Of a stretch of 64,000 bases of DNA, positions 1 to 10,200 are shown piece after piece. This stretch comes from Pseudomonas sp. C2B4 (GTDB lineage Bacteria > Pseudomonadota > Gammaproteobacteria > Pseudomonadales > Pseudomonadaceae). Under the pieces are notes generated by a model. That model had not been told where the DNA came from, did not search any database, and saw only the letters and a program-made list of their open reading frames with translations. A program made the translations under genes and the position numbers. The number at the start of each line of letters is the position of its first letter. Position 1 is the stretch's first letter. The stretch lies in assembly GCF_013359695.1 (NCBI RefSeq), contig NZ_JABFMU010000006.1:1-64000 (forward strand), in the 5' to 3' direction.

Positions 1-51
1 AGTTGGCGAAATCATATCGCCCTTAAGAGGTGTCCGGAATTATTAGGCCAG

Positions 52-114
52 TTCAGGCTCGCTCCCACAGGGGGAATGCATTTCAGATGTGGGAGCGAGC
101 CTGCTCGCGAAGGC
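52..114. repeat. REP pair, left copy truncated
   Basis: Two copies of the Pseudomonas REP palindrome in opposite orientation. The right copy reads TGTGGGAGCGAGCCTGCTCG and continues GCGAAGG. The left copy is its inverse but lacks the outer TTCGCGAG part. It lies beyond the guaD terminator, where these dispersed elements usually sit. Confidence 0.85.
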
Positions 115-130
115 AATGTGACAGGCAATA

Positions 131-168
131 AAAATCCCCCGGGCTGAAAAGCTGCGGGGGATTTTTTT
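131..168 (-). terminator. Rho-independent terminator of the xdh-guaD operon
   Basis: A stem of AATCCCCCG against CGGGGGATT is flanked by A-runs on the left and T-runs on the right, so it can end transcription in either direction. It lies 14 bp past the guaD stop codon. Confidence 0.85.
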
Positions 169-181
169 GGCCCGGAAAACC

Positions 182-1486
182 CTACCGCTGATGCACCAGA
201 TTCCCCGCCGCATAGGTTTGCAGCACCGTCCGGTCATCCCCCAGCGTCATCAACACAAACAACGTCTCGGCAATGTTGTTGGCCTGCTTCAAGCGATAGC
301 CAAGCAACGGCGTGGCGTTGTAATCCAGCACCAGGAAGTCGGCGTCGGTGCCCGGTTGCAGGTTGCCGATCTTGTCTTCCAGGCGCAGCGCACGGGCGCC
401 GCCGAGGGTCGCCAGGTACAGCGACTTGAACGGACTCAGGCGCGCGCCTTGCAGCTGCATGACCTTGTACGCCTCGTTCAGCGTTTGCAGCAGCGAGAAA
501 CTGGTGCCGCCACCGACATCAGTACCCAGGCCGACATTCAGTTTGTGCTTTTCGGCCATCGGCAGGTTGAACAAACCACTGCCAAGGAAGAAGTTCGAGG
601 TCGGGCAGAACGAGATCGCCGAGCCGGTTTCGGCCAGGCGCGCGCATTCGTCGTCGCACAGGTGCACGCCGTGGGCAAACACCGAGCGCTCGCCCAGTAA
701 TTGGTAGTGATCGTAGACGTCCAGGTAGCCCTTGCGCTCCGGGAACAGCTCCTTGACCCACTCGATTTCCTTGAGGTTTTCGCTGATGTGGGTCTGCATG
801 TACAGATCCGGGTACTCGGTCAACAACTGGCCCGCAAGGGTGAGCTGTTCCGGAGTGCTGGTCGGTGCGAAGCGCGGGGTGACCGCGTAGTGCAGGCGAC
901 TCTTGCCGTGCCAGCGCTCGATCAGCGCCTTGCTTTCGACGTAGCTGGATTCGGCGGTGTCGGTCAGGTAGTCCGGCGCGTTGCGGTCCATCATCACCTT
1001 GCCGGCGATCATCCGCAGATCCAGCTGCTCGGCGGCTTCGAAGAACGAGTTCACCGATTGCGGATGCACGCTGCCGAACACCAGTGCGGTGGTGGTGCCG
1101 TTGCGCAGCAGTTCCTTGATGAAGATGTCGGCGACTTCGTCGGCATGGGCCTTGTCGGCGAACTGGCTTTCGCACGGGAAGGTGTAAGTGTTGAGCCAGT
1201 CCAGCAGTTGTTCGCCGTAGGCACCGACCATGCCGGTTTGCGGCAAGTGGATGTGGGTGTCGATGAAACCTGCGGTAATCAACGCATCCTGGTACTGGGT
1301 GATGTCGATATCGGCCGGCAGGCTCGGCAGCAGTTCGCTGGCGTGTCCAAGGGCACTGATTTTGCCGTTATCGACCACCAGCAGGCCGTCCTCGAAATAC
1401 TCGTACGAGGCTTCGATACCCACTTCGGCAGGGTCGGCGATGCTGTGCAGGATGGCGGCGCGGTAGGCTTTGCGAGTCAAGGGCAT
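182..1486 (-). CDS. guaD: Guanine deaminase
   Basis: Hydrolyses guanine to xanthine and ammonia, which supplies the substrate of the xanthine dehydrogenase encoded just upstream. The 434-residue protein has the amidohydrolase-fold metal motif THIHLP near residues 77-82, a later histidine segment HGVHLC, the guanine-deaminase segment FCPTSNFFLGSG, and a metal-binding aspartate in GLGTDVGGG. I chose the ATG at 1486 (MPLTRKAY). A longer frame opens at a TTG at 1513 but would overlap xdhC and matches the family less well. It is the last gene of the xdhA-xdhB-xdhC-guaD cluster, 23 bp after xdhC. Confidence 0.93.
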   Translation of the reverse strand: MPLTRKAYRAAILHSIADPAEVGIEASYEYFEDGLLVVDNGKISALGHASELLPSLPADIDITQYQDALITAGFIDTHIHLPQTGMVGAYGEQLLDWLNTYTFPCESQFADKAHADEVADIFIKELLRNGTTTALVFGSVHPQSVNSFFEAAEQLDLRMIAGKVMMDRNAPDYLTDTAESSYVESKALIERWHGKSRLHYAVTPRFAPTSTPEQLTLAGQLLTEYPDLYMQTHISENLKEIEWVKELFPERKGYLDVYDHYQLLGERSVFAHGVHLCDDECARLAETGSAISFCPTSNFFLGSGLFNLPMAEKHKLNVGLGTDVGGGTSFSLLQTLNEAYKVMQLQGARLSPFKSLYLATLGGARALRLEDKIGNLQPGTDADFLVLDYNATPLLGYRLKQANNIAETLFVLMTLGDDRTVLQTYAAGNLVHQR

Positions 1487-1509
1487 GGGATTCTCAGTGG
1501 TCAGTCTTA

Positions 1510-2352
1510 TCAATTAATGGCTTGGCTGCGGCGTGAAGCGGGCAGCAGTTTGGCAATCGATCCGGTGCTGGCGGTGTGCTGGCCGAAGTTCGCGTTGTAA
1601 GTGGCGATAATCTCGCCGGCGATGGAAATGGCGATCTCCACAGGCAACTTGCCTTTGACTTCGCCGATGCCCATCGGGCAGCGCATGCGTTGCACGACAC
1701 TGCTGTCGAAACCGCGGTCGCGCAGGCGGTGTTCGAACTTCACCCGCTTGGTCTTCGAACCGATCAGGCCGAAGTAGGCGAAGTCGTTGCGCTTGAGAAT
1801 CGCGGCAGTGAGTTCGAGGTCAAGCTGGTGGTTGTGGGTCATGACGATGCAGTAGCTGCCGGCCGGCAGATCGTCGATTTCGTCCACCGGTTCTTCGCTG
1901 ACGATCTTGCGCACGCCGTGGGGGATTTGCTCTGGGAATTCGGCGTCCCGCGAGTCGATCCAGCGCACGCGGCAGGGCAGACTGGCCAGCAGCGGTACCA
2001 GTGCGCGGCCGACATGGCCGGCGCCGAACACGGCGATCTGTGCCTGGACCTGGCCCATCGGTTCGAACAGCAATACGGTTGCGCCACCGCAGCACTGGCC
2101 GAGGCTGGCACCGAGGCTGAAGCGCTCCAGATGGGTGTCCTGCTTGCCGCTGGCGAGCATCTCGCGGGCGATCTGCATGGCTTTGTATTCCAGGTGCCCG
2201 CCACCAATGGTGTCGAAGCTCTGGTTCGCGCTGATGACCATCTTCGAGCCGGCATTGCGCGGCGTCGAGCCGAGCTCTTCGATGATGGTCACCAGGACGC
2301 AGGGCTCACCCTGGTTTTGCAGGTCGGCGAGGGCGTCGATCCAGTTGTACAT
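1510..2352 (-). CDS. xdhC: Xanthine dehydrogenase accessory protein XdhC
   Basis: Maturation factor that binds molybdenum cofactor, promotes its sulfuration and inserts it into xanthine dehydrogenase; it is not part of the mature enzyme. The 280-residue protein shows the XdhC/CoxI N-terminal segment (STPRNAGSKMV, about residue 30), a Rossmann-like part with FGAGHVGRALVPLL, and the C-terminal segment YFGLIGSKTKR. A GGGGTG ribosome-binding site precedes the ATG. It lies between xdhB and guaD, separated from xdhB by a REP pair. Confidence 0.93.
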   Translation of the reverse strand: MYNWIDALADLQNQGEPCVLVTIIEELGSTPRNAGSKMVISANQSFDTIGGGHLEYKAMQIAREMLASGKQDTHLERFSLGASLGQCCGGATVLLFEPMGQVQAQIAVFGAGHVGRALVPLLASLPCRVRWIDSRDAEFPEQIPHGVRKIVSEEPVDEIDDLPAGSYCIVMTHNHQLDLELTAAILKRNDFAYFGLIGSKTKRVKFEHRLRDRGFDSSVVQRMRCPMGIGEVKGKLPVEIAISIAGEIIATYNANFGQHTASTGSIAKLLPASRRSQAIN

Positions 2353-2390
2353 GTTTTCACCCCTACAACTTTTGTTGTCTGTTCCGGCCT

Positions 2391-2487
2391 CTTCGCGAGC
2401 AGGCTCGCTCCCACATTTTGATCTCTGTCATACACAAAATTTGTGCCCACTGGAGATCCATTGTGGGAGCGAGCCTGCTCGCGAAGG
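2391..2487. repeat. REP inverted pair (REPIN) between xdhC and xdhB
   Basis: Two inverted ~25-bp REP copies about 47 bp apart, inside the xdh operon. Such doublets can fold in the transcript and tune the expression of downstream xdhC-guaD; that effect is inference. Confidence 0.88.
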
Positions 2488-2499
2488 CCGCGCCTCGGT

Positions 2500-4899
2500 C
2501 TAGAGCGAAGCCAACTCGGTTTCGGCTTCAACGGCTTTCGCCACCTTCAACCGGCGCATCTGCTCACAGCCCCACAACACCCGCTCCGGGGTCGCCGGGG
2601 CGTCGATCTTCGGTTGATGCCGGTAGTCGCCCAGGCTGGCCACGGCATCCTTGATCGCGCACCACGCGGCGATGCCGAGCATGAACGGCGGCTCGCCCAC
2701 GGCCTTGGAGTGGAACACCGTGTCTTCCGGGTTCTTGCGGTTTTCCACCAGCTTCACCCGCAGGTCCAGCGGCATGTCCGCCACGGCCGGGATCTTGTAG
2801 CTGGCCGGGCCGTTGGTCATGAGTTTGCCCTTGTTGTTCCACACCAGCTCTTCCATGGTCAGCCAGCCCATGCCCTGGATGAAACCACCCTCGACCTGGC
2901 CGATGTCGATGGCCGGGTTCAGCGAGGCGCCGACATCGTGAAGGATGTCGGTACGCAGCATTTTGTATTCGCCGGTCAGGGTGTCGACCAGCACTTCGCA
3001 GCACGCCGCGCCGAAGGCGAAGTAGTAGAACGGACGACCACGGGCCTGGTTGCGGTCGTAGTAGATTTTCGGGGTCTTGTAGAACCCGGTGCTCGACAAC
3101 GATACCTGGGCGAAATACGCCTGCTGGATCAGCGCTTCGAAGGTCAGGATGTGATCTCGCACGCGGACATGGCCGTTGTGGAATTCCACATCTTCTTCGC
3201 TGACCTTGTATTGCCGTGCGGCAAATTCGATCAGGCGTTTCTTGATGGTTTCCGCAGCGTTCTGTGCGGCCTTGCCGTTCAGGTCGGCACCGCTGGACGC
3301 GGCGGTTGGCGAGGTGTTCGGCACTTTGTCGGTGTTGGTCGCGGTGATCTGCACACGATCCATTTCCACCTGGAACACTTCGGCCACGACTTGCGCAACC
3401 TTGGTGTTCAGGCCCTGGCCCATTTCGGTGCCGCCGTGGTTCAGGTGGATGCTGCCGTCGGTGTAAACGTGCACCAAGGCGCCTGCCTGGTTGAGGAAGC
3501 TCGCGGTGAAGGAAATGCCGAATTTCACCGGGGTCAACGCCAGGCCTTTTTTCAGGATCGGGCTGTTGGCGTTGTAGCGACGGATCGCTTCGCGGCGCTC
3601 GGCGTACTGGCTGCTTTCTTCCAGTTCGGCGGTCATTTCCTCGAGCATGTTGTGCTCGACGGTCTGGTAGTAATGGGTGACGTTGCGCTCGGTCTTGCCG
3701 TAGTAGTTGGCTTTGCGTACCGCCAGCGGATCGAGGGCCAGATGGCGGGCGATGGCATCCATCACTTCTTCGATGGCGACCATGCCTTGCGGGCCGCCGA
3801 AGCCACGGTAGGCGGTGTTCGAGGCGGTGTTGGTCTTGCAGCGGTGACCGTTGATGGTCGCATCGCCCAGGTAATACGAGTTGTCCGAGTGGAACATCGC
3901 CCGGTCGACGATCGAGTTCGACAGGTCCGGCGAGCAGCCGCAGTTGCCCGCCAGTTCCAGCTGGATGCCGTGCAGGCGACCACTGTCGTCAAAGCCCACG
4001 TCATATTCGACATAGAAGGGATGGCGCTTGCCGGTCATCAGCATGTCTTCGACCCGTGGCAGGCGCATCTTGGTCGGTTGACCGGTCAGGTGCGCGATCA
4101 CCGCGCACAGGCAGGCCGGGCTCGCCGCCTGGGTTTCCTTACCGCCGAAACCGCCACCCATGCGCCGCATGTCGACGACGATCTTGTTCATCGACACGTC
4201 CAGCACTTCGGCCACGAGCTTCTGCACTTCGGTGGGATTTTGCGTGGAGCAGTAAACGATCATGCCGCCGTCTTCAGTAGGCATTACCGAAGAGATCTGG
4301 GTTTCCAGGTAAAAGTGCTCCTGGCCGCCGATGTGCAGTGTGCCCTGGATGCGATTTTTCGCGGTCGTCAGCGCGCCTGCCGAATCACCGCGTTCATGGG
4401 TATGGCTGTCCAGCACGAAATGCTTTTTGCGAAAGGCCTCGACCACGTCCAGCACCGGTTCCAGGTCTTCGTATTCGATCACTGCGGCCATGGCGGCCTT
4501 GCGTGCGGTCTCCAGGTCACGGGCGGCCACGGCCAGCACCACCTGACCGACGAACTGCACCGTGTCGATGGCCAGCAAGGGATCGCCGGGCATCAGCGGG
4601 CCGATGTCTTTCAGGCCCGGCACGTCTTCGTGGGTAATGGCGATGCGCACACCGTCGAAGGCGTAGCAGGGCGAGGTGTCGATGCTGATGATTTTCGCGT
4701 GGGCACGGTCCGACAGGCGAGCGTACACGTGCAGCTGATTCGGGAATTCCAGGCGGTCGTCGATGTACTGCGCTTCACCGGACACATGCTTGGCGGCGCT
4801 GTCGTGCTTGACGCTGCGGCCGACACCGGTGGTCAGGTCCTTGGCGAACAATTCAGCCAGTTCGGCCTGGGTCTTCTCTACGGCGTGATGGTTAGACAT
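2500..4899 (-). CDS. xdhB: Xanthine dehydrogenase, molybdopterin-binding large subunit
   Basis: Catalytic subunit oxidising hypoxanthine and xanthine to urate. The 799-residue protein has the N-terminal Ald_Xan_dh_C domain (GVGRSVKHDSAAKHVSG region) and molybdopterin segments GGGFGGKET, AYRGFGGPQG and the GTEMGQG loop. The VGEPPFMLG motif near residue 736 carries the catalytic glutamate. Length and order match bacterial XdhB. Its first codons overlap the end of xdhA by 8 bp, so the two are probably translationally coupled. Confidence 0.95.
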   Translation of the reverse strand: MSNHHAVEKTQAELAELFAKDLTTGVGRSVKHDSAAKHVSGEAQYIDDRLEFPNQLHVYARLSDRAHAKIISIDTSPCYAFDGVRIAITHEDVPGLKDIGPLMPGDPLLAIDTVQFVGQVVLAVAARDLETARKAAMAAVIEYEDLEPVLDVVEAFRKKHFVLDSHTHERGDSAGALTTAKNRIQGTLHIGGQEHFYLETQISSVMPTEDGGMIVYCSTQNPTEVQKLVAEVLDVSMNKIVVDMRRMGGGFGGKETQAASPACLCAVIAHLTGQPTKMRLPRVEDMLMTGKRHPFYVEYDVGFDDSGRLHGIQLELAGNCGCSPDLSNSIVDRAMFHSDNSYYLGDATINGHRCKTNTASNTAYRGFGGPQGMVAIEEVMDAIARHLALDPLAVRKANYYGKTERNVTHYYQTVEHNMLEEMTAELEESSQYAERREAIRRYNANSPILKKGLALTPVKFGISFTASFLNQAGALVHVYTDGSIHLNHGGTEMGQGLNTKVAQVVAEVFQVEMDRVQITATNTDKVPNTSPTAASSGADLNGKAAQNAAETIKKRLIEFAARQYKVSEEDVEFHNGHVRVRDHILTFEALIQQAYFAQVSLSSTGFYKTPKIYYDRNQARGRPFYYFAFGAACCEVLVDTLTGEYKMLRTDILHDVGASLNPAIDIGQVEGGFIQGMGWLTMEELVWNNKGKLMTNGPASYKIPAVADMPLDLRVKLVENRKNPEDTVFHSKAVGEPPFMLGIAAWCAIKDAVASLGDYRHQPKIDAPATPERVLWGCEQMRRLKVAKAVEAETELASL

Positions 4900-6346
4900 A
4901 AGCGGTCACCCGGGTCTCGATGTGCGGTGTTTGCAGTTCGATGAAGTATTTGCGCAGCAGGTTCTGCGCGCTGAGCAGGCGGTACTCCTTGCTGGCGCGG
5001 AAGTCCGACAGCGGGGTGAAGTCTTCGGCCAGTGCGGCGCAGGCGCGTTCGAGGGTAGCGCTGTTGAACGGCGCGCCGATCAACGCCGTTTCGCAACTGT
5101 TGGCACGTTTCGGGATGGCCGCCATGCCGCCGAAGGCCACGCGGGCGTCGGCTATCACGCCGTTTTCCAGGCGAATATTGAACGCGGCGCAAACCGCCGA
5201 GATGTCATCGTCCAGACGCTTGGAGACCTTGTAGGCGCGGAACAGCTGCTCGGCGCTGGCGCGTGGCACGATGATTTTCTCGATGAACTCGCTTTCCTGA
5301 CGCGCCGTGACGCGGTAATCGATGAAGTAGTCCTCCAGCGCCATGGTGCGACGGGTGTCGCCCTTGCACAGGACGATTTGCGCGCCGAGGGCGATTAGCA
5401 GCGGTGGCGAGTCACCGATTGGCGAAGCGTTGCCGATGTTGCCGCCCAGGGTGCCCTGGTTGCGGATCTGCAGGGACGCGAAGCGTTGCAGCAATTCGCC
5501 GAAGTCCGGATATTCGGCTTTCAGGGCGTCGTAGCAATCGGAGAGGGCGGTGGCGGCGCCGATTTCCAGGCGGTCATCGAAGCGATCGATGCGCTTCATC
5601 TCGGCGACGTTGCCAACATAAATCATCACCGGCAGGGTGCGGTGGAACTGCGTGACTTCCAGCGCCAGGTCGGTACCACCGGCCAACAGCCGGGCCTGTG
5701 GGTAAGCGTCGTAGAGGTCGGCCAGATCGGCCACGGTCAGTGGCACCAGGCAGCGTTTGTCGCCACTGTTGAGCTCGCCGATGTCGGTGGGTGCGATGGC
5801 TTTCAGGCGGGCGATGGTTTCGGCTTCACGGGCGTCGAACTGGTCCGGCTTTTTACCGCAGCAGGACTGCTCGGCGGCTTCCAGGATCGGCCGATAGCCG
5901 GTGCAGCGGCAGAGGTTGCCGGCCAGGGCCTCGTGAGCTTTGTGATGATCCGGTGCGTCACTGTTCTTTTGCAGGGCAAACAGCGACATCACGAAACCGG
6001 GGGTACAGAAACCGCATTGCGAACCGTGGCACTCGACCATGGCTTTCTGCACGCTGTGCAGTTCGCCTTTGTGCTTGAGGTCTTCAACGCTGATCAGTTG
6101 TTTGCCGTGCAGGGACGAAACGAACGTCAGGCAGGAGTTGAGGCTGCGATAGCGAATGTGCTCGCGACCAGCATCATCTGTCTGCAACTCGCCAACCACC
6201 ACGGTACACGCGCCACAGTCACCGCTGGCGCAGCCTTCTTTGGTGCCAGGCTTGCCCACATGGTCGCGCAAATAGTTGAGCACGGTCAGATTCGGGTCCA
6301 GGGCGTGCTCGCTACGGAGTTCCTGGTTGAGTAAAAACTGGATCAC
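4892..6346 (-). CDS. xdhA: Xanthine dehydrogenase, iron-sulfur and FAD small subunit
   Basis: Electron-transfer subunit of xanthine dehydrogenase. The N-terminal plant-type 2Fe-2S domain has Cys 39, 44, 47 and 72. The second 2Fe-2S helical domain has CGFC at 111-114 and CRC at 146-148. The FAD-binding domain begins near residue 175 (LLAGGTDLAL, then NIGNASPIGDSPP), followed by the CO-dehydrogenase flavoprotein C-terminal domain. The length of 484 residues is normal. It is the first gene of the operon, so the promoter should lie in the 266 bp shared with the divergent GntR gene. Confidence 0.95.
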   Translation of the reverse strand: MIQFLLNQELRSEHALDPNLTVLNYLRDHVGKPGTKEGCASGDCGACTVVVGELQTDDAGREHIRYRSLNSCLTFVSSLHGKQLISVEDLKHKGELHSVQKAMVECHGSQCGFCTPGFVMSLFALQKNSDAPDHHKAHEALAGNLCRCTGYRPILEAAEQSCCGKKPDQFDAREAETIARLKAIAPTDIGELNSGDKRCLVPLTVADLADLYDAYPQARLLAGGTDLALEVTQFHRTLPVMIYVGNVAEMKRIDRFDDRLEIGAATALSDCYDALKAEYPDFGELLQRFASLQIRNQGTLGGNIGNASPIGDSPPLLIALGAQIVLCKGDTRRTMALEDYFIDYRVTARQESEFIEKIIVPRASAEQLFRAYKVSKRLDDDISAVCAAFNIRLENGVIADARVAFGGMAAIPKRANSCETALIGAPFNSATLERACAALAEDFTPLSDFRASKEYRLLSAQNLLRKYFIELQTPHIETRVTAYV

Positions 6347-6403
6347 GGAAGGCCTCGCAGACTCATTATTGTTGTTAACCGACGTGAACCGAATTTAGCA
6401 GGT

Positions 6404-6442
6404 CTGACTTTTCGGTCAATGATTTTCTGACTTAAAGGTCAG
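6404..6442. promoter_or_regulatory. Tandem CTGAC-N6-GTCA(A/G) palindromes, putative GntR operator
   Basis: Two half-site pairs: CTGAC-N6-GTCAA at 6404-6419 and CTGAC-N6-GTCAG at 6427-6442. They start 23 bp apart, about two helical turns. They lie 58-96 bp upstream of xdhA, between it and the divergent regulator gene. The repeats are visible in the sequence; assigning them to the neighbouring regulator is inference. Confidence 0.55.
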
Positions 6443-6612
6443 GAAAGTGCATTTCGTCGATCAACAACGGGTTCCTACAGTATTGACCCTCGCGGGATAG
6501 GCTGCTTTTTGCTTGAATCGTGCCAAATTCCGCCGGTTGGGCACTCCGCCATGACGTATCAATTGCGCTACACTGCGCCGCTTGTGCAGATCGAAGAGTT
6601 TGAAGGACAACC

Positions 6613-7272
6613 ATGACGTTCAAGGCGCCGGACAGCCTCGCCGAGCAAATCGCTCACCACCTCGCCGAACGCATCATTCGCGGCGAAATGAAGCCCGGGG
6701 AGCGCATCCAGGAACAGAAGGTCACGCAGGCGCTCGACGTCAGCCGTGGTTCTGTCCGCGAGGCCTTGCTGATTCTCGAGCGTCGCCACCTGATCGCGAT
6801 CCTGCCGCGTCGTGGCGCCCACGTAACCGAACTCACCGCGCACAAGGTGCAGAGCCTGTGCACGCTGATGAGCGAGATGTACATCCTGCTGGCCAACGCC
6901 GTGGCCAATGGCTGGAAGGTCCAGGCCGATCTCGCGCCGTTCGTGCAGATCCAGCAGCGCCTGACCGCCAGCTACGAACGTCAGGACATCCATACCTTCG
7001 TCGACGACAGTTTCAACGTGATGCGCGCCACGTATCCGTTCGCCGACAATCCTTATCTGCAGGAAACCGTCGAGAATCTGCAACCGGCCATGAGTCGTGC
7101 CTACTTCCTGGCGCTGGACCAGCGCAAGGCCTCGATGAGCGAGTACCTGGAGCTGTTCGAACGCCTGCTCGCCGCCGTGATCGCCCGTGACTTTCCACAG
7201 ATTCGCCAAGTGCTGACGGCTTACGGCCAGCGCAGTTGCGATCTGGTGATCTCTGCCCTGACGGACGCTTAA
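6613..7272 (+). CDS. GntR-family transcriptional regulator (FadR/FCD subgroup)
   Basis: 219 residues. The N-terminal winged HTH (about residues 8-75) has the GntR signature around GERIQEQKVTQALDVSRGSVREAL, read here in two parts: GERIQEQKV, then SRGSVREALLILE. An all-helical FCD-type effector domain follows. A GAAGGA ribosome-binding site precedes the ATG. The gene is divergent from xdhA, which makes it the likely purine-responsive regulator of the xdh operon. Its stop codon is only 2 bp before the smc start, so it may also feed transcription into smc. The effector is unknown. Confidence 0.85.
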   Translation: MTFKAPDSLAEQIAHHLAERIIRGEMKPGERIQEQKVTQALDVSRGSVREALLILERRHLIAILPRRGAHVTELTAHKVQSLCTLMSEMYILLANAVANGWKVQADLAPFVQIQQRLTASYERQDIHTFVDDSFNVMRATYPFADNPYLQETVENLQPAMSRAYFLALDQRKASMSEYLELFERLLAAVIARDFPQIRQVLTAYGQRSCDLVISALTDA

Positions 7273-7274
7273 GG

Positions 7275-10200
7275 GTGCGGCTAAAGTGCATCAAGCTGGC
7301 GGGGTTCAAGTCCTTCGTCGATCCGACCACGGTGAACTTCCCCAGTAACATGGCGGCGGTGGTCGGGCCCAATGGTTGCGGAAAATCGAACATCATCGAT
7401 GCCGTGCGCTGGGTGATGGGCGAAAGCTCGGCCAAGAACCTGCGCGGCGAGTCGATGACCGACGTCATCTTCAACGGTTCCACCAGCCGCAAACCGGTGA
7501 GCCAGGCGAGTATCGAGCTGGTGTTCGATAACTCCGACGGCACGCTGCTCGGCGAGTACGCCGCGTATGCGGAGATTTCCATTCGCCGCAAAGTGACCCG
7601 CGACAGCCAGACCACTTATTACCTCAACGGCACCAAATGCCGGCGCCGTGACATCACCGATATTTTCCTCGGCACCGGCCTGGGACCGCGCAGCTATTCG
7701 ATCATCGAGCAGGGGATGATCTCCAAGCTGATCGAGTCCAAGCCCGAAGACTTGCGCAACTTTATCGAGGAAGCGGCGGGCATCTCCAAGTACAAGGAGC
7801 GCCGGCGCGAGACCGAAAACCGCATTCGTCGAACCCACGAAAACCTGGAACGCCTGACTGACCTGCGCGAAGAACTCGAACGCCAGCTCGAGCGCTTGCA
7901 CCGCCAGGCCGAGGCCGCCAAGAAGTATCAGGAACTCAAGGGCGAAGAGCGCCAGCTCAAGGCGCAACTGTCGGCCCTGCGCTGGCAGGATCTGAACGAT
8001 CAGGTTGGCCAGCGCGAAGCAATCATCGGCAACCAGGAAATCAGTTTCGAAGCCCTGGTGGCCGAGCAGCGCAACGCCGATGCCAGCATCGAAAGATTGC
8101 GTGACGGGCACCATGACCTGTCCGAACGCTTCAATCTGGTGCAGGGGCGCTTCTATTCGGTCGGGGGTGACATTGCCCGGGTCGAGCAGAGTATCCAGCA
8201 TGGCCAGCAACGCCTGAGGCAGCTGCAGGACGATTTGAAGGAAGCCGAGCGCGCGCGCCTGGAAACCGAATCGCACCTGGGCCATGACCGCACCTTGCTG
8301 CTGACCCTGGGTGAAGAGCTGGACATGCTCACCCCCGAGCAGGAAGTCACCAGCGCCGCCGCCGAAGAGGCTGCGGCCGCGCTGGAAGAATCCGAAACCA
8401 CCATGCATGGCTGGCAGGAACAGTGGGATGCATTCAACCTGACCGCCGCCGAGCCGCGGCGTCAGGCCGAAGTCCAGCAGTCGCGAATCCAGCAACTGGA
8501 GACCAGCCTGGAGCGTCTGGCCGATCGCCAGAAGCGTCTCGGTGAAGAGCGCGCCTTGCTGTCGGCCGACCCGGAAGACGCGGCGATCATGGAACTCAGC
8601 GAGCAACTGGCTGAGTCCGAGGCGACCCTGGAAGATTTGCAGACCAGTGAAGAAGCACAGGTCGAAAAGCTCGAACAACTGCGCCAGCAATTGCAGCAAA
8701 CCCAGTCGGCGCAGCAGCAGGCCCAGGGCGATTTGCAACGCCTCAATGGGCGTCTGGCGTCACTGGAGGCCTTGCAACAAGCCGCGCTCGATCCGGGCAC
8801 CGGCACCGCCGAGTGGCTGCGCGAACAGCACCTGGCCGATCGCCCGCGCCTGGCCGAAGGCCTGAAAGTCGAAGCCGGTTGGGAGCTGGCGGTGGAAACC
8901 GTGCTCGGTGCCGATCTGCAAGCCGTGCTGGTGGATGACTTCAACGATTTCGACCTGTCCGGGTTTGCCCAGGGCGATCTGCGTCTGCTCAGCCCGGCCA
9001 GCGATGGCGCGCGGGTGCCGGGCAGTTTGCTGGACAAGGTCGAGGCGTCGATCGATCTGTCGCCCTGGTTGGGGCAGGTCAAGCCGGTTGAGAGTCTTGA
9101 GCAGGCCCTTGCCTTGCGCGCTCAGTTGGCCAGCGGGCAGAGCCTGATCAGTCGCGACGGTTACTGGGTTGGCCGGCATTTCCTGCGGGTGCGGCGCGCC
9201 AGTGAAGCGGAAAGCGGGGTGTTGGCTCGGGGGCAGGAAATCCAGCAACTGAGCCTTGAGCGCGAAGAGCGTGAAGCCGCCGTCGAAACCCTGGAAACCC
9301 AACTTCAAAATCTCAGGGCGCAACAGCGTCAGCAGGAAAACGGCCGCGAACATTTGCGTCGTTTGCTGCAAGACGAAGCCCGCCAGCAAGGTGAGCTAAA
9401 AGCCCAGTTGTCGGCCGGCAAGGCCAAAGCCGAGCAATTGACTTTGCGCCGCACTCGCCTCGATGAAGAGATCGCCGAGTTGGGCGAACAACGCGAATTG
9501 GAGCACGAACAGATCGGCGAAGCGCGGGTGCACTTGCAGGAAGCCCTCGACAGCATGGCGCTGGACACCGAGCAGCGCGAATTGCTGCTGGCCCAGCGCG
9601 ACAGCTTGCGTGAGCGACTTGACCGGGTGCGTCAGGAAGCGCGACAGCATAAGGATCACGCCCATCAGCTGGCGGTGCGTCTGGGGTCGCTCAAGGCGCA
9701 GCATGATTCGACCCGCCAGGCGCTGGAGCGTCTGGAAATGCAGTCCGAACGTCTGACCGAAAAGCGTGAACAGTTGAGCCTCAATCTGGAGGAGGGCGAG
9801 GCACCGCTGGAAGAGCTGCGCCTGAAACTCGAAGAGCTGCTCGACAAGCGCATGACCGTCGACGAAGAACTCAAGACCGCGCAGATCGCCCTCGAAGATG
9901 CCGACCGCGAACTGCGCGACGCCGAGAAACGCCGCAGCCAGGCCGAGCAGCAATCGCAGCTGATCCGCGGTCAGCTCGAACAGCAACGCATGGAATGGCA
10001 AGCGCTGACGGTGCGGCGCAAGGCGTTGCAGGACCAGCTGCTCGAAGACGGTTACGACTTGCACGGCGTGCTCGCCACGCTGACCGCCGAGGCCAGCGAA
10101 AAAGCCGCCGAGGAAGAACTCGAACGCATTGCCGCGCGGATTGCGCGTCTCGGTGCGATCAACCTCGCGGCCATCGACGAGTACCAGCAACAGTCGGAGC

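Noticed and set aside
2443..4944. 833-codon open frame on the plus strand
   Set aside because: It is antisense to xdhB, whose motifs and length are fully convincing; long antisense frames are common in GC-rich DNA.
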